A DNA stretch of 64,000 nt from Triplophysa rosa (taxonomy: Eukaryota; Chordata; Actinopteri; Cypriniformes; Nemacheilidae): NCBI RefSeq assembly GCF_024868665.1, contig NC_079914.1, forward strand, positions 8,150,310 through 8,214,309. The letters run 5' to 3'. Each line of letters starts with the position of its first letter. Position 1 is the stretch's first letter. Below the pieces are notes generated by a model. The model searched no databases. It saw nothing but the letters and a program-made list of their open reading frames with translations, and was not told the DNA's origin. A program made the translations under genes and the position numbers. This document shows positions 1 to 11,500 of the stretch, piece by piece.

Positions 1-240
1 TGGTTTACAAATGATTCTGTAAGAAATGATCTTTCTGCACCTGATATGCCATCGTGTGTGTGTGTGTGACGGCGCGAAAGATATTTTAGCAAAAGTGACA
101 TCGATGCCAGTTTGTTTTACAATCAGCTGATGCTGGGAACGTTTTGTGACCGGCTACAAGTGTTTGTATCTTGCACATTCTCTCATAGCTTCCACTGGCC
201 AACTGTAAATACCAAATAAATGACTTTTAAAGGGTATGTT
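1..240 (+). other. possible 3' UTR end of a gene lying to the left
   Basis: No reading frame is convincing here. The stretch holds a short TG microsatellite (about 53-69) and a canonical AATAAA at 215-220 in otherwise unique sequence, as expected near the 3' end of a + strand transcript whose body lies outside the window. A lone AATAAA is common by chance in AT-rich DNA, so this is weak. From about 240 to 660 I see nothing definable apart from the CTCF-like motif listed separately. Confidence 0.2.
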
Positions 241-569
241 TGTGTCTGTAGATCATATTTGTCATCTCAAATAAACAACCCCTGGTCATAAACCTGGTTT
301 AAGAGCTTGTGTATGTGTATTCAGTGCCAACTGTTCTTTTTTTTTTAGAAGAATGTGGGACTTTTTGTCATGTAGTAAGTATACTTTATCAAATGCATGG
401 TGTGGTTATCTTCAGCACAAAGGTCTCCGTTACAAATGAATGAGGAAATGTAAATGCTAAACAACTGCTTTATCTGGGCAGGTTTACCTACATGCCACAG
501 ATGCTGACAGTTGCTTGCATGTTGAAACGCGTGTGTGTATTATATTTTGTCATTTTCTTTGCTCTCTGC

Positions 570-584
570 CGCCATCTAGTGGCA
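570..584 (+). promoter_or_regulatory. CTCF-like motif
   Basis: The bases CGCCATCTAGTGGCAG resemble the CTCF core (CGCCCYCTRGTGGC-like) with one or two deviations. It lies about 5.5 kb upstream of the claudin gene in sequence without other recognisable features, so an insulator role is possible. Motif resemblance alone is the evidence; related strings are also frequent in fish repeats. Confidence 0.2.
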
Positions 585-669
585 GTTAAATACTTTGCGT
601 CTTACTAAACATTCTCATGGCCCTATTCCTTATTTCTTATACGTGTATGCACTTCAGTTTATATTGAAA

Positions 670-2060
670 TAACCATATGTATACAGTTTATTACCACCTC
701 TATAGACCCCTTTCTTCCAAGGCTTGCAGACATGTCTCCGGCGCATGCGTGGTGAGATACAGGTGAATATCTGCAGCGCCCACTACCAGAAACAATGACT
801 GAAATCCTTGCGCTCATCTCAGCCACGGCTCCCAGCAGTGCACGCTACAGGTCAAAACTGCAGGTACTGTAAACAACATCATCTGAAAGAAAAAAGGAAA
901 CAATATTAACGACTTAAATTAAATACCAATTATTTGGGGAGTCATGCGTAACCAGCTGACAGGAAATGACGAGCAGAGTGGCATATGACATTATACATGC
1001 AAACTACATGGGATAGGCTATTTGTCGTACTGTTAAGTAAACTGCAAAACAGTTAAATGATTAACAACTTTATAGTATTATTTTTATGTTATATAAAATT
1101 ATATATATATATTGTATAGTGAGTTGCGCAAATCCAATAAACCTTTTCCCCTTTATTAGATCCCCTTATCTTGAATTTGTCACCTTAATTTTGACAGATT
1201 TATTACCATTTGTATTACCATATTTTTACTACAAATAATGGTTATTGTGGTACGACAATAGCAATGTGTGATAAATATTTTTACTATAAATAAAGCAGAA
1301 AACTGGTTGCTACAGTTAAACGTAAGGAAATTGCCACTAATATTGATTAAAAACGAATATTTCATCGTTTAAACTACTTTATCAACTTCTTCACGTGATT
1401 GACAACGCAGTGCGCAAGTGTAAAGGCAGAAGTATGGTCCGTCCGTCCGCGTTCACTGACAACGCGACGCTCGATGCGCAGACCTACACAAATCTCGAAC
1501 GATGCTTCTAGACTCTAGGGCATACTTTCTTTAACAATTCAAACAAATGACAATTTACAGAATAAACAGCGCTGACGGAGAACAAGACGCGTCCCTCGTG
1601 AACGCCCTTTTAACGTGACAACGTTAGTCCGATTAAACGTGAGTTTAACCAATTTATCAACGTCATTGTTGGGATTAACACAGCACTTTGGCACTGTGTT
1701 GCTCTTGAATCGCCCTAATGCGTTAGCCTACATTAAACGCAGCGCATTTACCTTCAGAGTCGTTGACACAAACACCTGTAATGACGACAGTAGCCTACTG
1801 TCACTTACCTGACAGAAATATAAGGCGACAGTCGCAGCAATCCAAGGCCAGTACACACCACAGGACGGTTTTAAACTTTATGTCGAGTTTTTCTCTTCAT
1901 GCGAGTGCAGTGAAAGTGTTTAGGCGTGTCGCTCCGCAGGTGTGAATGTGCGGCTCTATAGAGCTACTTTATTTCTCATCGTTTACCCTTTTTCGGGCCG
2001 ATGAGCCTGCGGCGCATCTTCAGGTTAAACCGGTAGGGGTGGTCACACGAGGGTGTGTCG
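670..2060 (-). ncRNA. candidate two-exon minus-strand transcript, probably non-coding
   Basis: On the minus strand a consensus donor (CAG followed by GTAAGTGA) ends a putative exon 1 at 1809. The exon body, about 2060-1809, is CpG-rich compared with its surroundings. A strong acceptor follows: a pyrimidine tract reading TTTCCTTTTTTCTTTCAG, with the exon beginning at 882. The putative exon 2 contains an AATAAA on the minus strand (plus positions 692-687), which would end the transcript near 670. Frames in both exons are short: the first ATG of exon 2 gives about 22 codons, a later one about 50. A small non-coding RNA or a 5' leader therefore fits better than a protein gene. The signals are seen; the transcript itself is inferred. 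Confidence 0.27.
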
Positions 2061-2240
2061 AGTCAGTGCTTATTAAACTCAAACAGCTCTGATATGCGTG
2101 TAAAAACACAGTCTGTTGGATTCAAAATACTTTGAAATAAAGTTATTTGGAAGGGATTGATATGTCACTATAACACTTTTTTTATTTCCCTTACTATTTT
2201 CTATATTGGAATGTTGCAAAATTAAAGTGTAACTCAAGTT

Positions 2241-2396
2241 TACATAGCCTAGCTCAATGGGTAGAGAGCATTACGTTGGCAGCGCAAAGGTCGTGGGTTT
2301 GAATCCCATTAAACACAAGTAGGAATATTGATCAAATGTATAATGCACAGAATATCATACTTGGATAAAAGCGTCTGCCAAATGCATAAATGTAAC
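2241..2396 (+). repeat. tRNA-derived SINE copy
   Basis: The 5' part looks like a tRNA: an A-box-like TAGCCTAGCTCAATGGGTAG and a B-box-like GGGTTTGAATCCC at about 2296-2308. The copy ends in the tail common to fish SINEs, GGATAAAAGCGTCTGCCAAA followed by TGCATAAATGT. A related copy is at 19044-19200. It is a retroposed pol III element, not a functional tRNA gene. Confidence 0.75.
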
Positions 2397-4225
2397 GATG
2401 TACGTGACTTACAAGACGCATAAAATTCGGTAACAACTGCAGTTAGTGTCCGTATTACGTCATAATTTCAATACGGCATTTTCCTTAATAATTTTTCGTT
2501 TCGCTGTACACGTGTTATGCGTTTATGAATAAAAAAAACAGATAAAATCGCATGCATTCTCATTCGATGTGTATTATTGTAAGGTCGTTTGGCCCAGGGC
2601 ACTGTTTCCCATACAGGAATGACACCAGACAGGTTCGAGTCCCGAGGCACATGCTGAAAGTTTTGACATCAATTTATAGCCAAACTATGGTGTCTGGAGG
2701 ATTTGCCGGTAACACTTTTAATAACTTTTAGTCACCTTTACTTAGTTAAATCATTAAGAAACACTATGCCATTATAGGCTTAACTGATTAGGTAATGCAC
2801 TTTTAACCGTGTATTTGAATATTTATTCAGATTTGAAGGTGGATTTACTGATTTGTTAAGCGTTATGTCATTTAGGCTACTATAGATGTTGCTTGGTGCC
2901 TATTCTAGCTTCTCCGACAAAGCCAAAAACAAATTTAACTACTAAACCACATTAACAATTTCTATGATGCAGTGATATTGCTTATTAATTTAAACGATTT
3001 GCTTTGACAGTTTTCATTTACGCAGAATGATGAATGACCACAAGATGGCGCCACATAGATATTACGTTAGAGCGGTGTTTTTCACAAGTGGGCCCCAATA
3101 TCACTTGTGTCAAATAAGCCAAACAAGTTGCCCACACAACTGAAAATCCATATATGTCTCAGTCTTTGGTTATTTGTCATATTTATACATCATTTTAATG
3201 TAATTTTAGTTAACAACATATTCCAAGATATAATATATTTTAATTATATCATTTTTGGTTATGCCTAGCTCTAGAATATCTTATCGAGTAGAAATTTTGA
3301 AGGGGCATTATTGAATGTGTTGTGGACTCTGGGGGCCTTGAATTCAAAGACGTTGAGAAACTGATGTAAAGTCAGATTCTGTAAAGCACCTTTAACTATT
3401 TACCTTTAACCACGACAAAAATCTAGTTAGCAACTCTCATGTTTGTTAATATTATTTTTTCGTATTAAGTCTTTACACAACTTAAAGGATAGTTTACCCA
3501 AAAAATGAAAATTCTATTATCATACTCGCCCTCAAGTTGTTCTGTATAAAATAATAACTGTATACATTTCTTTGTTATATTAAACAAGAAAGAACTATGC
3601 CTTTAAATACCTTGAACAAATGACGGTTGTAACCTGCTGTAAGCATTTCAGTCTTTTGTGAAATGAGGCCTCACCCTACCCCAACCCAACCCACAGCTGT
3701 TCATGTGTATAGCATGTGAAACTTTCATTTGTGCAGCCGAGGTTCTTGTGCAATTTCATTTCAACTGGTTATAACTGGATATCCAAATGTTCCGGTTTGC
3801 TCATTGCTTATTTCACAGAATGTAATTCCCTTATGATTTTTGAATTGATACTAAAGTGCATGTATAGACATCAAGAGCATTTGAGCAGGCATGACTTTGT
3901 CCAAACATACATTTTGATGCGGTCATGTTGTGTGATTGTAAGGGCCTGGTAGTTCAACAATCATTCATAACAAACCATTCAAGCTGTAAAGTCTCTGTGT
4001 AGATGTGCTGAAATGACTTCTCATATTCGGAATCGAAGTCATTTAAACTGGATGAGATGATGTCTTTTGTTGTGTCAAGAGGCTACAGACAGAAATATTT
4101 ACGCTATACCTCTTGCATACATTACTGCAGTTAATGCACAGAAATAGCCTACATTAGCTGCTAAGGAAATTAAATCACTTACAAGTATAATAAACATTTA
4201 TTAAATATCTAACTATTTCAAAAGT
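2397..4225. other. intergenic, repeat fragments only
   Basis: No gene is supported. It contains a fragment of the common cyprinid fold-back family at about 3484-3560 (AAAGGATAGTTTACCC followed by the usual CTCGCCCTCAAGTTGTT segment), cut off after its left arm. The remainder is AT-rich with stop codons in all frames. Confidence 0.5.
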
Positions 4226-4554
4226 GGTAACACTTTACAATAAGGTGCTATTATTTAACATTATTAAATGCATTAGCTAACATTACAGTATGAACAATGA
4301 ATAGTATAGTTTTTCAGCATTTATTAATCCTTGTTAATGTTAGTTCATGTCAATACAGTTATTTATGTTAATTCATGATGCATTGACTAATGTTAACAGT
4401 GACGACGTTTGATTTTAAACATGTATTTGTAAATGCTAAAATTAACATGAATTAATATTAATAAATGCTGTATTAGTATTGTTCATTGTTAGTTCATTTT
4501 AGCTAATGCATTAACTAATTGTTAATAAATAGCACCTTATTGTAAAGTGTTACC
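4226..4554. mobile_element. fold-back MITE with 8-bp target duplication (hAT-type)
   Basis: The ends are inverted repeats, GGTAACACTTTACAATAAGG on the left and its complement on the right, and much of the interior (runs of TTAGTTAATGCATTA type) is palindromic. The flanks carry a perfect 8-bp duplication, TCAAAAGT, at 4218-4225 and 4555-4562, which is typical of hAT transposition. There is no coding capacity. A degraded relative lies at 62262-62500. Confidence 0.85.
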
Positions 4555-4562
4555 TCAAAAGT

Positions 4563-5940
4563 TATATTAGTCACTTATATTAGTATTAATGAGAGAAAAA
4601 TTATTAGTATATATTAGTGTGGGTCTAAAAACAAGTTTGAAAAACCACTTTTACCCACCCAGTTATTACAATCGTGAAAACCGAGAAAATGAGGAACATC
4701 ACAAGATTATGAGTAAGACAATATTTGGACACGTAAGCCCATGAAATCATTGCATCATAGAACATAAACCTGTGACCTTTATTTAGCACACTTTGCAAGC
4801 AAAACATTTCACAAATGTTCATAAGTTTTTAAATGGTAAAACAATGATGATCGTTTCTGGATGTCATGCACTTAGGAAATTAATGCTGTTTTAAGCCATT
4901 TTTTTAAATAACATAATTTCATTCCAAATGCTACAGGGTGTGATTCTTCCTTATAATGTTATTAATACATGCATAGATTTGTAAGTGTGTCCAAATACGT
5001 TTCTGAGCCACATCATATCTGGCATACTGTATTTGCGTTGAAATGTATTTGAATTTGTTTGGACTGTCCATGTGTAACGTTGCATAATGTCCGCGCAGTG
5101 CTCTGATGTAATACTGTAGGTGTGTTTTTGCAGCACTGATACTGCATCAGCTCATCACATTTGTCATCAGATGGAATTTGCTTATTTGTCGAGTTTAAAT
5201 ATAGGGTGTTGACGTCATTTAACATAAAACTAACCACATGTCAACTCCATCCTCATAGTTCACAGAAAAGTAAAACATTTGCTCCCACTCGTGTTTTTCC
5301 AAAGCTTCATGACTTCCTACTGTGAAACACCAAATTCCCCAGAATGTCTGATCTTATAAAGCTGCTATATTAAAAGCCAAATGATAGAGTGCCTATATGC
5401 TGGAAGTATCAGTCCTCAAAAACTCGTTCACACGTGTAACCGTAATGCCACCATAAATTCTGTTGTAACATACCAGGTTTATAGAAAGAGTTCACCCAAA
5501 AATGAACCTTGTTTCATAATTTCCTCTCATCATGCCATTCCAGATGTATGTTACTTATACATATTAAACAACTTAATTTCTTTAGTTTAAGAACTCAATT
5601 GGTTCGACTCTTTCCCGTCAGCACTAATCAACGTGGGGAAGCGTTGTGTCATAAATGAGGGGAAATCTTGACAATGGTGTGGAAAGACTTAATAAGTGTC
5701 CTCTAAAGCAAAACAATGTGCTTGCTGTATGTCTATGAAACGCTAGATCCAATAAGATAATCGGTGTCTTATTTGAAGGTACATTTGTAAAAGCTACTGA
5801 AATCCCAGTCTGGGAAACTGACCCTTTGTGTTCCACAGAAGACATGAGCCACACCAGTCACCAGAGAGTCTTTCAAGGAAAACCGACTCAGTGCTCTGAC
5901 CGTTCAGTCCATTGCATCAATGATGGTTCACACCTACTTT
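4563..5940. other. intergenic upstream of the claudin
   Basis: No gene is seen. A left-arm fragment of the fold-back family is present at about 5490-5560 (GAGTTCACCCAAAAATGAA). The last 100 bp or so before 5940 is less AT-rich and probably belongs to the claudin promoter. Confidence 0.45.
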
Positions 5941-5946
5941 CTCGAC

Positions 5947-5954
5947 TATAAATA
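5947..5954 (+). promoter_or_regulatory. TATA box of the claudin gene
   Basis: TATAAATA lies 118 bp upstream of the chosen ATG at 6072, which would put transcription initiation near 5975-5985 and leave a short 5' leader. Position and sequence fit a TATA-driven promoter; no other element is certain. Confidence 0.55.
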
Positions 5955-6071
5955 CCAGCCTAAACAACCGTGTGCATTGATGTACTTCAGAAGTGGCCAC
6001 ATACTGACCGCTTATCTTTAAACAATTAACACAGCTGAAAATTGAATTGTGTATTTTTCTTAACGGCACAC

Positions 6072-7301
6072 ATGGCGGTTCAGCTCCTCGGATATATTCT
6101 GTCCATCGTTGGATTATGTGGGTTGATTTTTGCCACGTTTACGAATGAATGGAAAGTTTCCGTGCACGATAATAAGGATATGGTGTTAATGGACTTCAGC
6201 GAAGGCCTGTGGATGGAGTGCAGTACCCATGTCTCTTCCCCTCAGTTCATGTGCAACAGTTACACTTCCATCCTTTATCAGTCAGGTCATTATTTATAAC
6301 TTCGAAAGCGATGTTTTATTTGCCATCACAGTCGGATGTTATAATTGAAGTGTGTGCTGTTGTAGTTAAGCTTCAGGTGGCAGAAGCAATGATGATCATC
6401 AGCATCGGGCTTGCCGGCGTTGGTGTGCTGGTTGCCGTCGCTGGCCTCAAGTGCACAAGATGTCTGGATGGAGACAATCGGTTGAAAAACAGAGTCGCTC
6501 TTACGGGGGGGAGTTTTTTCATCCTCAGTGGTGAGTTTCACATTTTAAATAAACAGGCCATGTAAATTTAAGTGAATTTTGATTGGCTGTCGATGTTTTA
6601 TCATTCATCAGCTGGGAATAAAAATGTCCTGGAAGTGATTCCAACATAATGGTCCTTATATTTGTTGTTTGGATCATTTTTATAACTTTATAGTTATTGT
6701 TCTTGGTGTGAATGGGTCTTGATAGTAAGTTGTAATCTTTCTAGAATTCTATAATAAATATATATATTTTTTAGTACTTGCTTTTTTAATACATGTAAAT
6801 ATTTCTTAGATCAAAGTATATAATAAGTAAACGTGTAGTACTGAGTGGGTTATTAAAGCAATCGAAAAAAAATTCTTATTATTATATTAACAATAACAGC
6901 TGTCCCCATTCTAACCTATTCTACAATAAGCTTTTAATTAAAACATGCATTCTTCTTTTTTCCAGGTCTGTGTGCTTTGATAGTAACTAGTTGGTTTATT
7001 TATGAAATTATGACAGATTTCTATGCGAAGGAATCAAATGAGCAAAGGTGGGACACATTCTGATAATGTTTCCAACATTCATTAGTGTAATTTCTGTATT
7101 AGTGGGTCAAAATGTTGATTATGGTTTCTGTGTTTTTATAGGTATGTTGTAGGCAGATCACTGATTGCTGGATTTGTTGCTGCTTTGCTTTGTTTATTTG
7201 GAGGCATGCTCTTAAGCATCTGCAGCGCAACACGCATGCAATCCAGCAGTAATGTTATTAAACATCCGACATCCAAGAGTCCTGGAAAAGACTATGTTTA
7301 A
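6072..7301 (+). CDS. cldn1: claudin-1-like tight-junction protein (4 exons, 206 aa)
   Basis: Exons are 6072-6285, 6366-6530, 6966-7047 and 7142-7301; all junctions are GT-AG and the frame is continuous. The protein has four hydrophobic segments (about residues 5-25, 78-98, 116-137 and 158-182). The first extracellular loop carries the claudin signature W27, G45-L46-W47, C50 and C61. Claudins polymerise in the plasma membrane and seal the space between epithelial cells. The C-terminal KDYV is a PDZ-binding end, which in the family engages ZO proteins, and is the ending of claudin-1. The exon 1/2 junction aligns with human claudin-1 without gaps. An in-frame ATG at 6042 would add ten residues; 6072 is preferred because claudins begin close to the first membrane segment. 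The P3H2 gene follows 1.3 kb downstream in the same orientation, as in human. Claudin identity is firm; the paralogue is likely but not proven. Confidence 0.92.
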
Positions 7302-7856
7302 GCACCAACAAAACAAAGAATTACCATAGAAAGTTGGGCGTCATATGTAATTTTATGCCATTCACTATAAGGCGGAGTGAATAAAATCCAAAATGCACAC
7401 TGGTTAGGAAAAACGAAACTATTCGGTGTGTTTATGAGTTGTGTTCGTAGACAAGCAGAGGTATATTGCATTTCAGTCAACAGTTTGTGTTGTGGTTGTG
7501 TTAAAAATTAAACCGTAACACACTCACAAAACAGCACAAGTATATTTACTTAAAATAAATGAACTTCTTATTTAATATGTTTTTTTTTACTAACAACTGT
7601 GTAGTCTTATTTTGTATGAGTGAACTTTCCCCTTTTTAGTAAAACTAGAATATAATTGCTTTAATAACAATTCCATTGCAGCAAATTACTTCATATTATG
7701 CAAGTAATACTGTAGGCTATGTGCACTACTTTGAAGTTAGAAAATACACTCTACAAATATATATAAAATATATATATATATGTACTGTATATATAATAAG
7801 AAATTTAGTGAGTGTAATCTTAGTGCTGTGGTATATAACTTTCTTAATGGTTAACA

Positions 7857-7895
7857 AATAAAAATGTCAACATTTGTAATAGTTTACAAAATAAA
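7857..7895 (+). terminator. polyadenylation signals of the claudin gene
   Basis: Two AATAAA hexamers, at 7857-7862 and 7890-7895, follow the claudin stop codon by about 560-590 bp in AT-rich sequence and are the best candidates for its 3' end. The 3' UTR includes an AT dinucleotide stretch near 7755-7795. Confidence 0.5.
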
Positions 7896-7901
7896 GGTTT
7901 G

Positions 7902-8593
7902 GTATCACCACATGTGTTTGGTTATTTTTATGATTGTTTATTTTATTTATTTTTAAGCTGCTTATTCACCAGCGGGGAGCCTACTTCCAGAAATAAAACC
8001 CCTTCCTTGTCCCCGAAAGAAGCATAAATCACAAAAGGTTTTGACTTCATGCGACGACGTTGCGCAGACCGATCGTCGTATGACATCATAGTACCGCGAT
8101 ACCTTGTTGTCACACGCCGATAGGTATGAGCAGCGCTGTTTGAACGGTGCCGATCCTCTAGAGGGAGCCATTAAGCCAGCAACACGTGCTCGTTCCCGGC
8201 GGCCGTCCGAGCATCGCCGTTTAGAAAGTTTTGTTTGTTTAAAAAGTAAACAGTAACTAAGATATCTCGTTTAGGGTTTTCGTGTCTAAAACACTTTTGT
8301 TATTACAATGTAGCTACGAAAAAGTGTAACATCGATTTTCAACAAACTCTAAAGTCAGAAAGCGGAGTTCATCTTTAACAATTGCCATCTCCTCGTGTGT
8401 GGGCGTTAGGGGAGGAGTCAGTCCAAACCAGAGGGGAGGAGACGGGGGGTCATTACAGAAATGTCGGTCATTCATAATGAGGGACAACAATACTGCCTTG
8501 AAGCCTTTTAAAACACCCCACGCTCCTTCCGACGAGCTGTTTTTATCCGTTTGATAAGCCAACGCGCATTACTTTGCGCAGCTGCGCCAGAAG
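7902..8593 (+). promoter_or_regulatory. P3H2 promoter and 5' leader region
   Basis: Between the claudin 3' end and the P3H2 start codon, base composition shifts from AT-rich to GC-rich with many CpGs (about 7970-8590), typical of a vertebrate promoter. G-rich boxes such as GGGGAGGAG occur near 8410-8450. No clear TATA box is visible, so the start site cannot be placed precisely. Confidence 0.45.
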
Positions 8594-11500
8594 ATGGATG
8601 TGAACTCCAAACTCTGCGGCGTTCTGACCTGTATCCTCCAGGCGCTTCTGTTGTCAATGTCATCGGCCACCCTCCAGCCCTTCGATCTGCTTTATGATAA
8701 CGGAGTGGAGGCTTTTTATAAAGGGGACTTTGGGGATGTAGTGCGGTACATGGAGAGCGCGCTGAGCAGTTTCTCTGAAGTGCGCGAGACCAGGATCAGT
8801 TGCAGGCTGAGATGCAGAAATCATCATCGCTTTGGTGACTTTCAGATCGAGGAGGCTTTCTTCGAAGTGATTCTTCATAGGGCGCATTGCATGAATGAAT
8901 GCATCGACAGAAAGCTGGGGGCTCAGTCCATGCATAAAGTTAGTGATGATGTCATTCAAGATTTCAACAGGAGAATTCCTTACAACTACCTGCAGCTGGC
9001 CTACAGAAAGGTCGGTACAACTTCTTAGATGCGCAACAGACTATAAATAAGGAGCTGCCTACACTGTATAGCGTACAATTTATTTTCTTGCTGCTGGAAA
9101 AATAAGAAACCATTACAGAAGTTGTAATCCAGTGGATTTAATGGTTATAATGGAAACTGTATTTGGTCTACTGGTAATGTGTTGGGTTGTATTGGTGGGA
9201 CGTTATCTTTGGGTTGAACTAGTAGAACACTGTTAAATCAGACCCAAACCACTCCACATAAAGGAATTTTGTAATGGTTTTAATGGTAAACATGGGGGCT
9301 CATTATGGTCATGGAAACTATTAGAATTTGTAATGTTTTTTTTCTTTCAAGGTATGCGGAGTTGTCTAGATGGGTAGCTAACTTATTAGACACGATTCTT
9401 GCTTTCTGTTAATGAACTGTGCTGCTGGTTGGAAATACATTTTAATTTAATTTGCGTTGTTGAAATGTTTCTCTCGGTTACGCAATCTTGAGAACTACTG
9501 TAGCAGCCCACGGGTTACTCTGGAAAACTCCAGAAAGTGTGTTTGCACGCACGTCACATAACGTACTTGCCCAATAGCTACAATTCAATATGTTCATTCC
9601 TTGGCTCGCGATTTAAAGTGAATAAAAAAAGCACGTAAATGCAGTGCGGCGTGCGCGGTACAGAAGCGCACAAGGGTTCTCTCGCTTTATGTAATGTTGA
9701 ATTCCTCACGAAGTTGCCATAGATACCAGAACTACCACAATACAAGGGCAACTAAAGTGCAATTTCACCCTTTGAGAAAATTAACAGTGGTTTTATTATA
9801 GGAAAAGCTTGATAACACTATAAACTGGGATTGGTTCTTTATAGTACACTATGCCTTTTATCCACACACACCAGAGTTTACTGTCCCTGCTGCCAAAACA
9901 CAAAAGAAAATGTAATGGTTATAATGGGAATTGTATTGGTTTTAATGCAAACTACAACGGTGTCTACTGGTATGTAATGGATCTATTGGTGGGGTGTTAA
10001 CTCCCAGATTAAAAACGAATGCTTCATAATGGTATTTTCATGGAGAACATTAAAGGGGTCATATGGTGCGAACACGTGTTTTTCTGTGTCTTTGGAGTGT
10101 TATAAGTTGCCCATGCATGTATTATACACGTAAAATTGCAAAAATTTAAGGGTCGGAACAAAAGATGCATTCTATCTAAAAGCGAATGCTCACCCGACCT
10201 GCCTGAAACGCCTCGTGTAACCACACCCCCACAAATCTACCTCAGTTCGTGGTATGAGTTGACTAAGACCGCCCAAAAGTATACGCAAGTAAGGTGGGCG
10301 TACCTGTCAGTACAATTGCTTTGGAACCTGATGTTCCAAATATGGTAAGAGGCGTTACATTTCCGTCACACGCTTGCAGTATTCGACCAATAACTACGCA
10401 CTGGTTAACTGGCCAATCATAGCACACCTCGCTTTTCAGAGCGATGAGCTTTGTAAAAAATCTGCGCGTTTCAGAGAGACGGGGCAAAGAGGAGATACAA
10501 ACATGCACGGGATGTGGAAAATACAGCGTTTTTGAACCTTAAATCGAGTATACACATTGCATTACATCGAAAACAAACGATAATATTCGTTTTAGCCGTG
10601 TCATATCACCCCCTTAAAATACCAGAAAATAGACATTTTAAAATACCATTTACCATATGTATACCATTTATAAAACCATTAAAATAGAAACAATCTGTGA
10701 TGTTTCAATGGGTTTCCATTGTTTTTTTTTCAGCAGGGGTAGTAAATACTTTAATTTGCTATAGTATTTTTATGATAAGCTCTAATACAATTTTGAGCAG
10801 CACTAGAAGGGATTTGTATGTTGTCACATGTGGAGTGCTACATCAAATCTACTGGAAATAAAATACTGTAAGTGGAAAACAAATGTTAAAATAAAGAAAA
10901 AGTTCAACAGAATTTTTTATTCACACTCACCACCCGGCTATGTATCCCCAATAAATTTTAAGTGAATTATGAATAGAATAAGCTTCCTATATTAAATGTT
11001 GTTTAACATTTGACTGCTGTAATCAGGTCAGCACTGTCCTGCTGTAACCCTTTCAAAGATGGAGAGACCTGTCAAAGCTCCTGATTGGTGGATACAGCAG
11101 GGCATATATATTCATGTTTATGGTGTGATGTTTGTGAACATAAATAACATTCCACCTCTCCCTAACATTTTACCCACACACACCCCTTTTTCCTAGCATG
11201 CCCCTGGCATACTGAGGCTTTTCGTCCTGGACGAAAGGTCCACAGGCGCCAACTGTTTCTCCATTAACAAGCTTGTATGTTTGTGTTCTTACTTCAATCA
11301 GCATTTATCTAGGCAAATATTTTGTGTTCCTTGTTGAAGTATGTTTGTTTTTTTGAAGTGAAAGGCAGCAGCTTGTTTAGGTTTATGAATGGATGATTTT
11401 TGTGTCAGCGGTTCAGCTTAAAAGATTCGATCAAGAGAGATGGATCAAAGCTCAGCAAGAGCTTCATTCGGTCTGTGGTCAGACAGGTCCCTTTTAAATG

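Noticed and set aside
795..863. + strand mini-exon: ATG with good context, 23 codons, then a CAG/GTACTG donor
   Set aside because: No downstream + strand partner exon is recognisable before the claudin, and the same bases are better explained by the minus-strand exon starting at 882.
1985..2030. Minus-strand basic peptide frame with a possible GTAAAC donor
   Set aside because: The frame closes with a stop within a few codons if not spliced, and the stronger donor at 1809 makes it part of a longer leader exon.
2241..2396. Functional tRNA gene
   Set aside because: Only the promoter boxes are tRNA-like; there is no acceptor-stem pairing and the sequence runs into a SINE tail. The same applies to 19044-19200.
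6326..6541. Antisense open frame over claudin exon 2
   Set aside because: It is the shadow of a conserved coding exon on the other strand.
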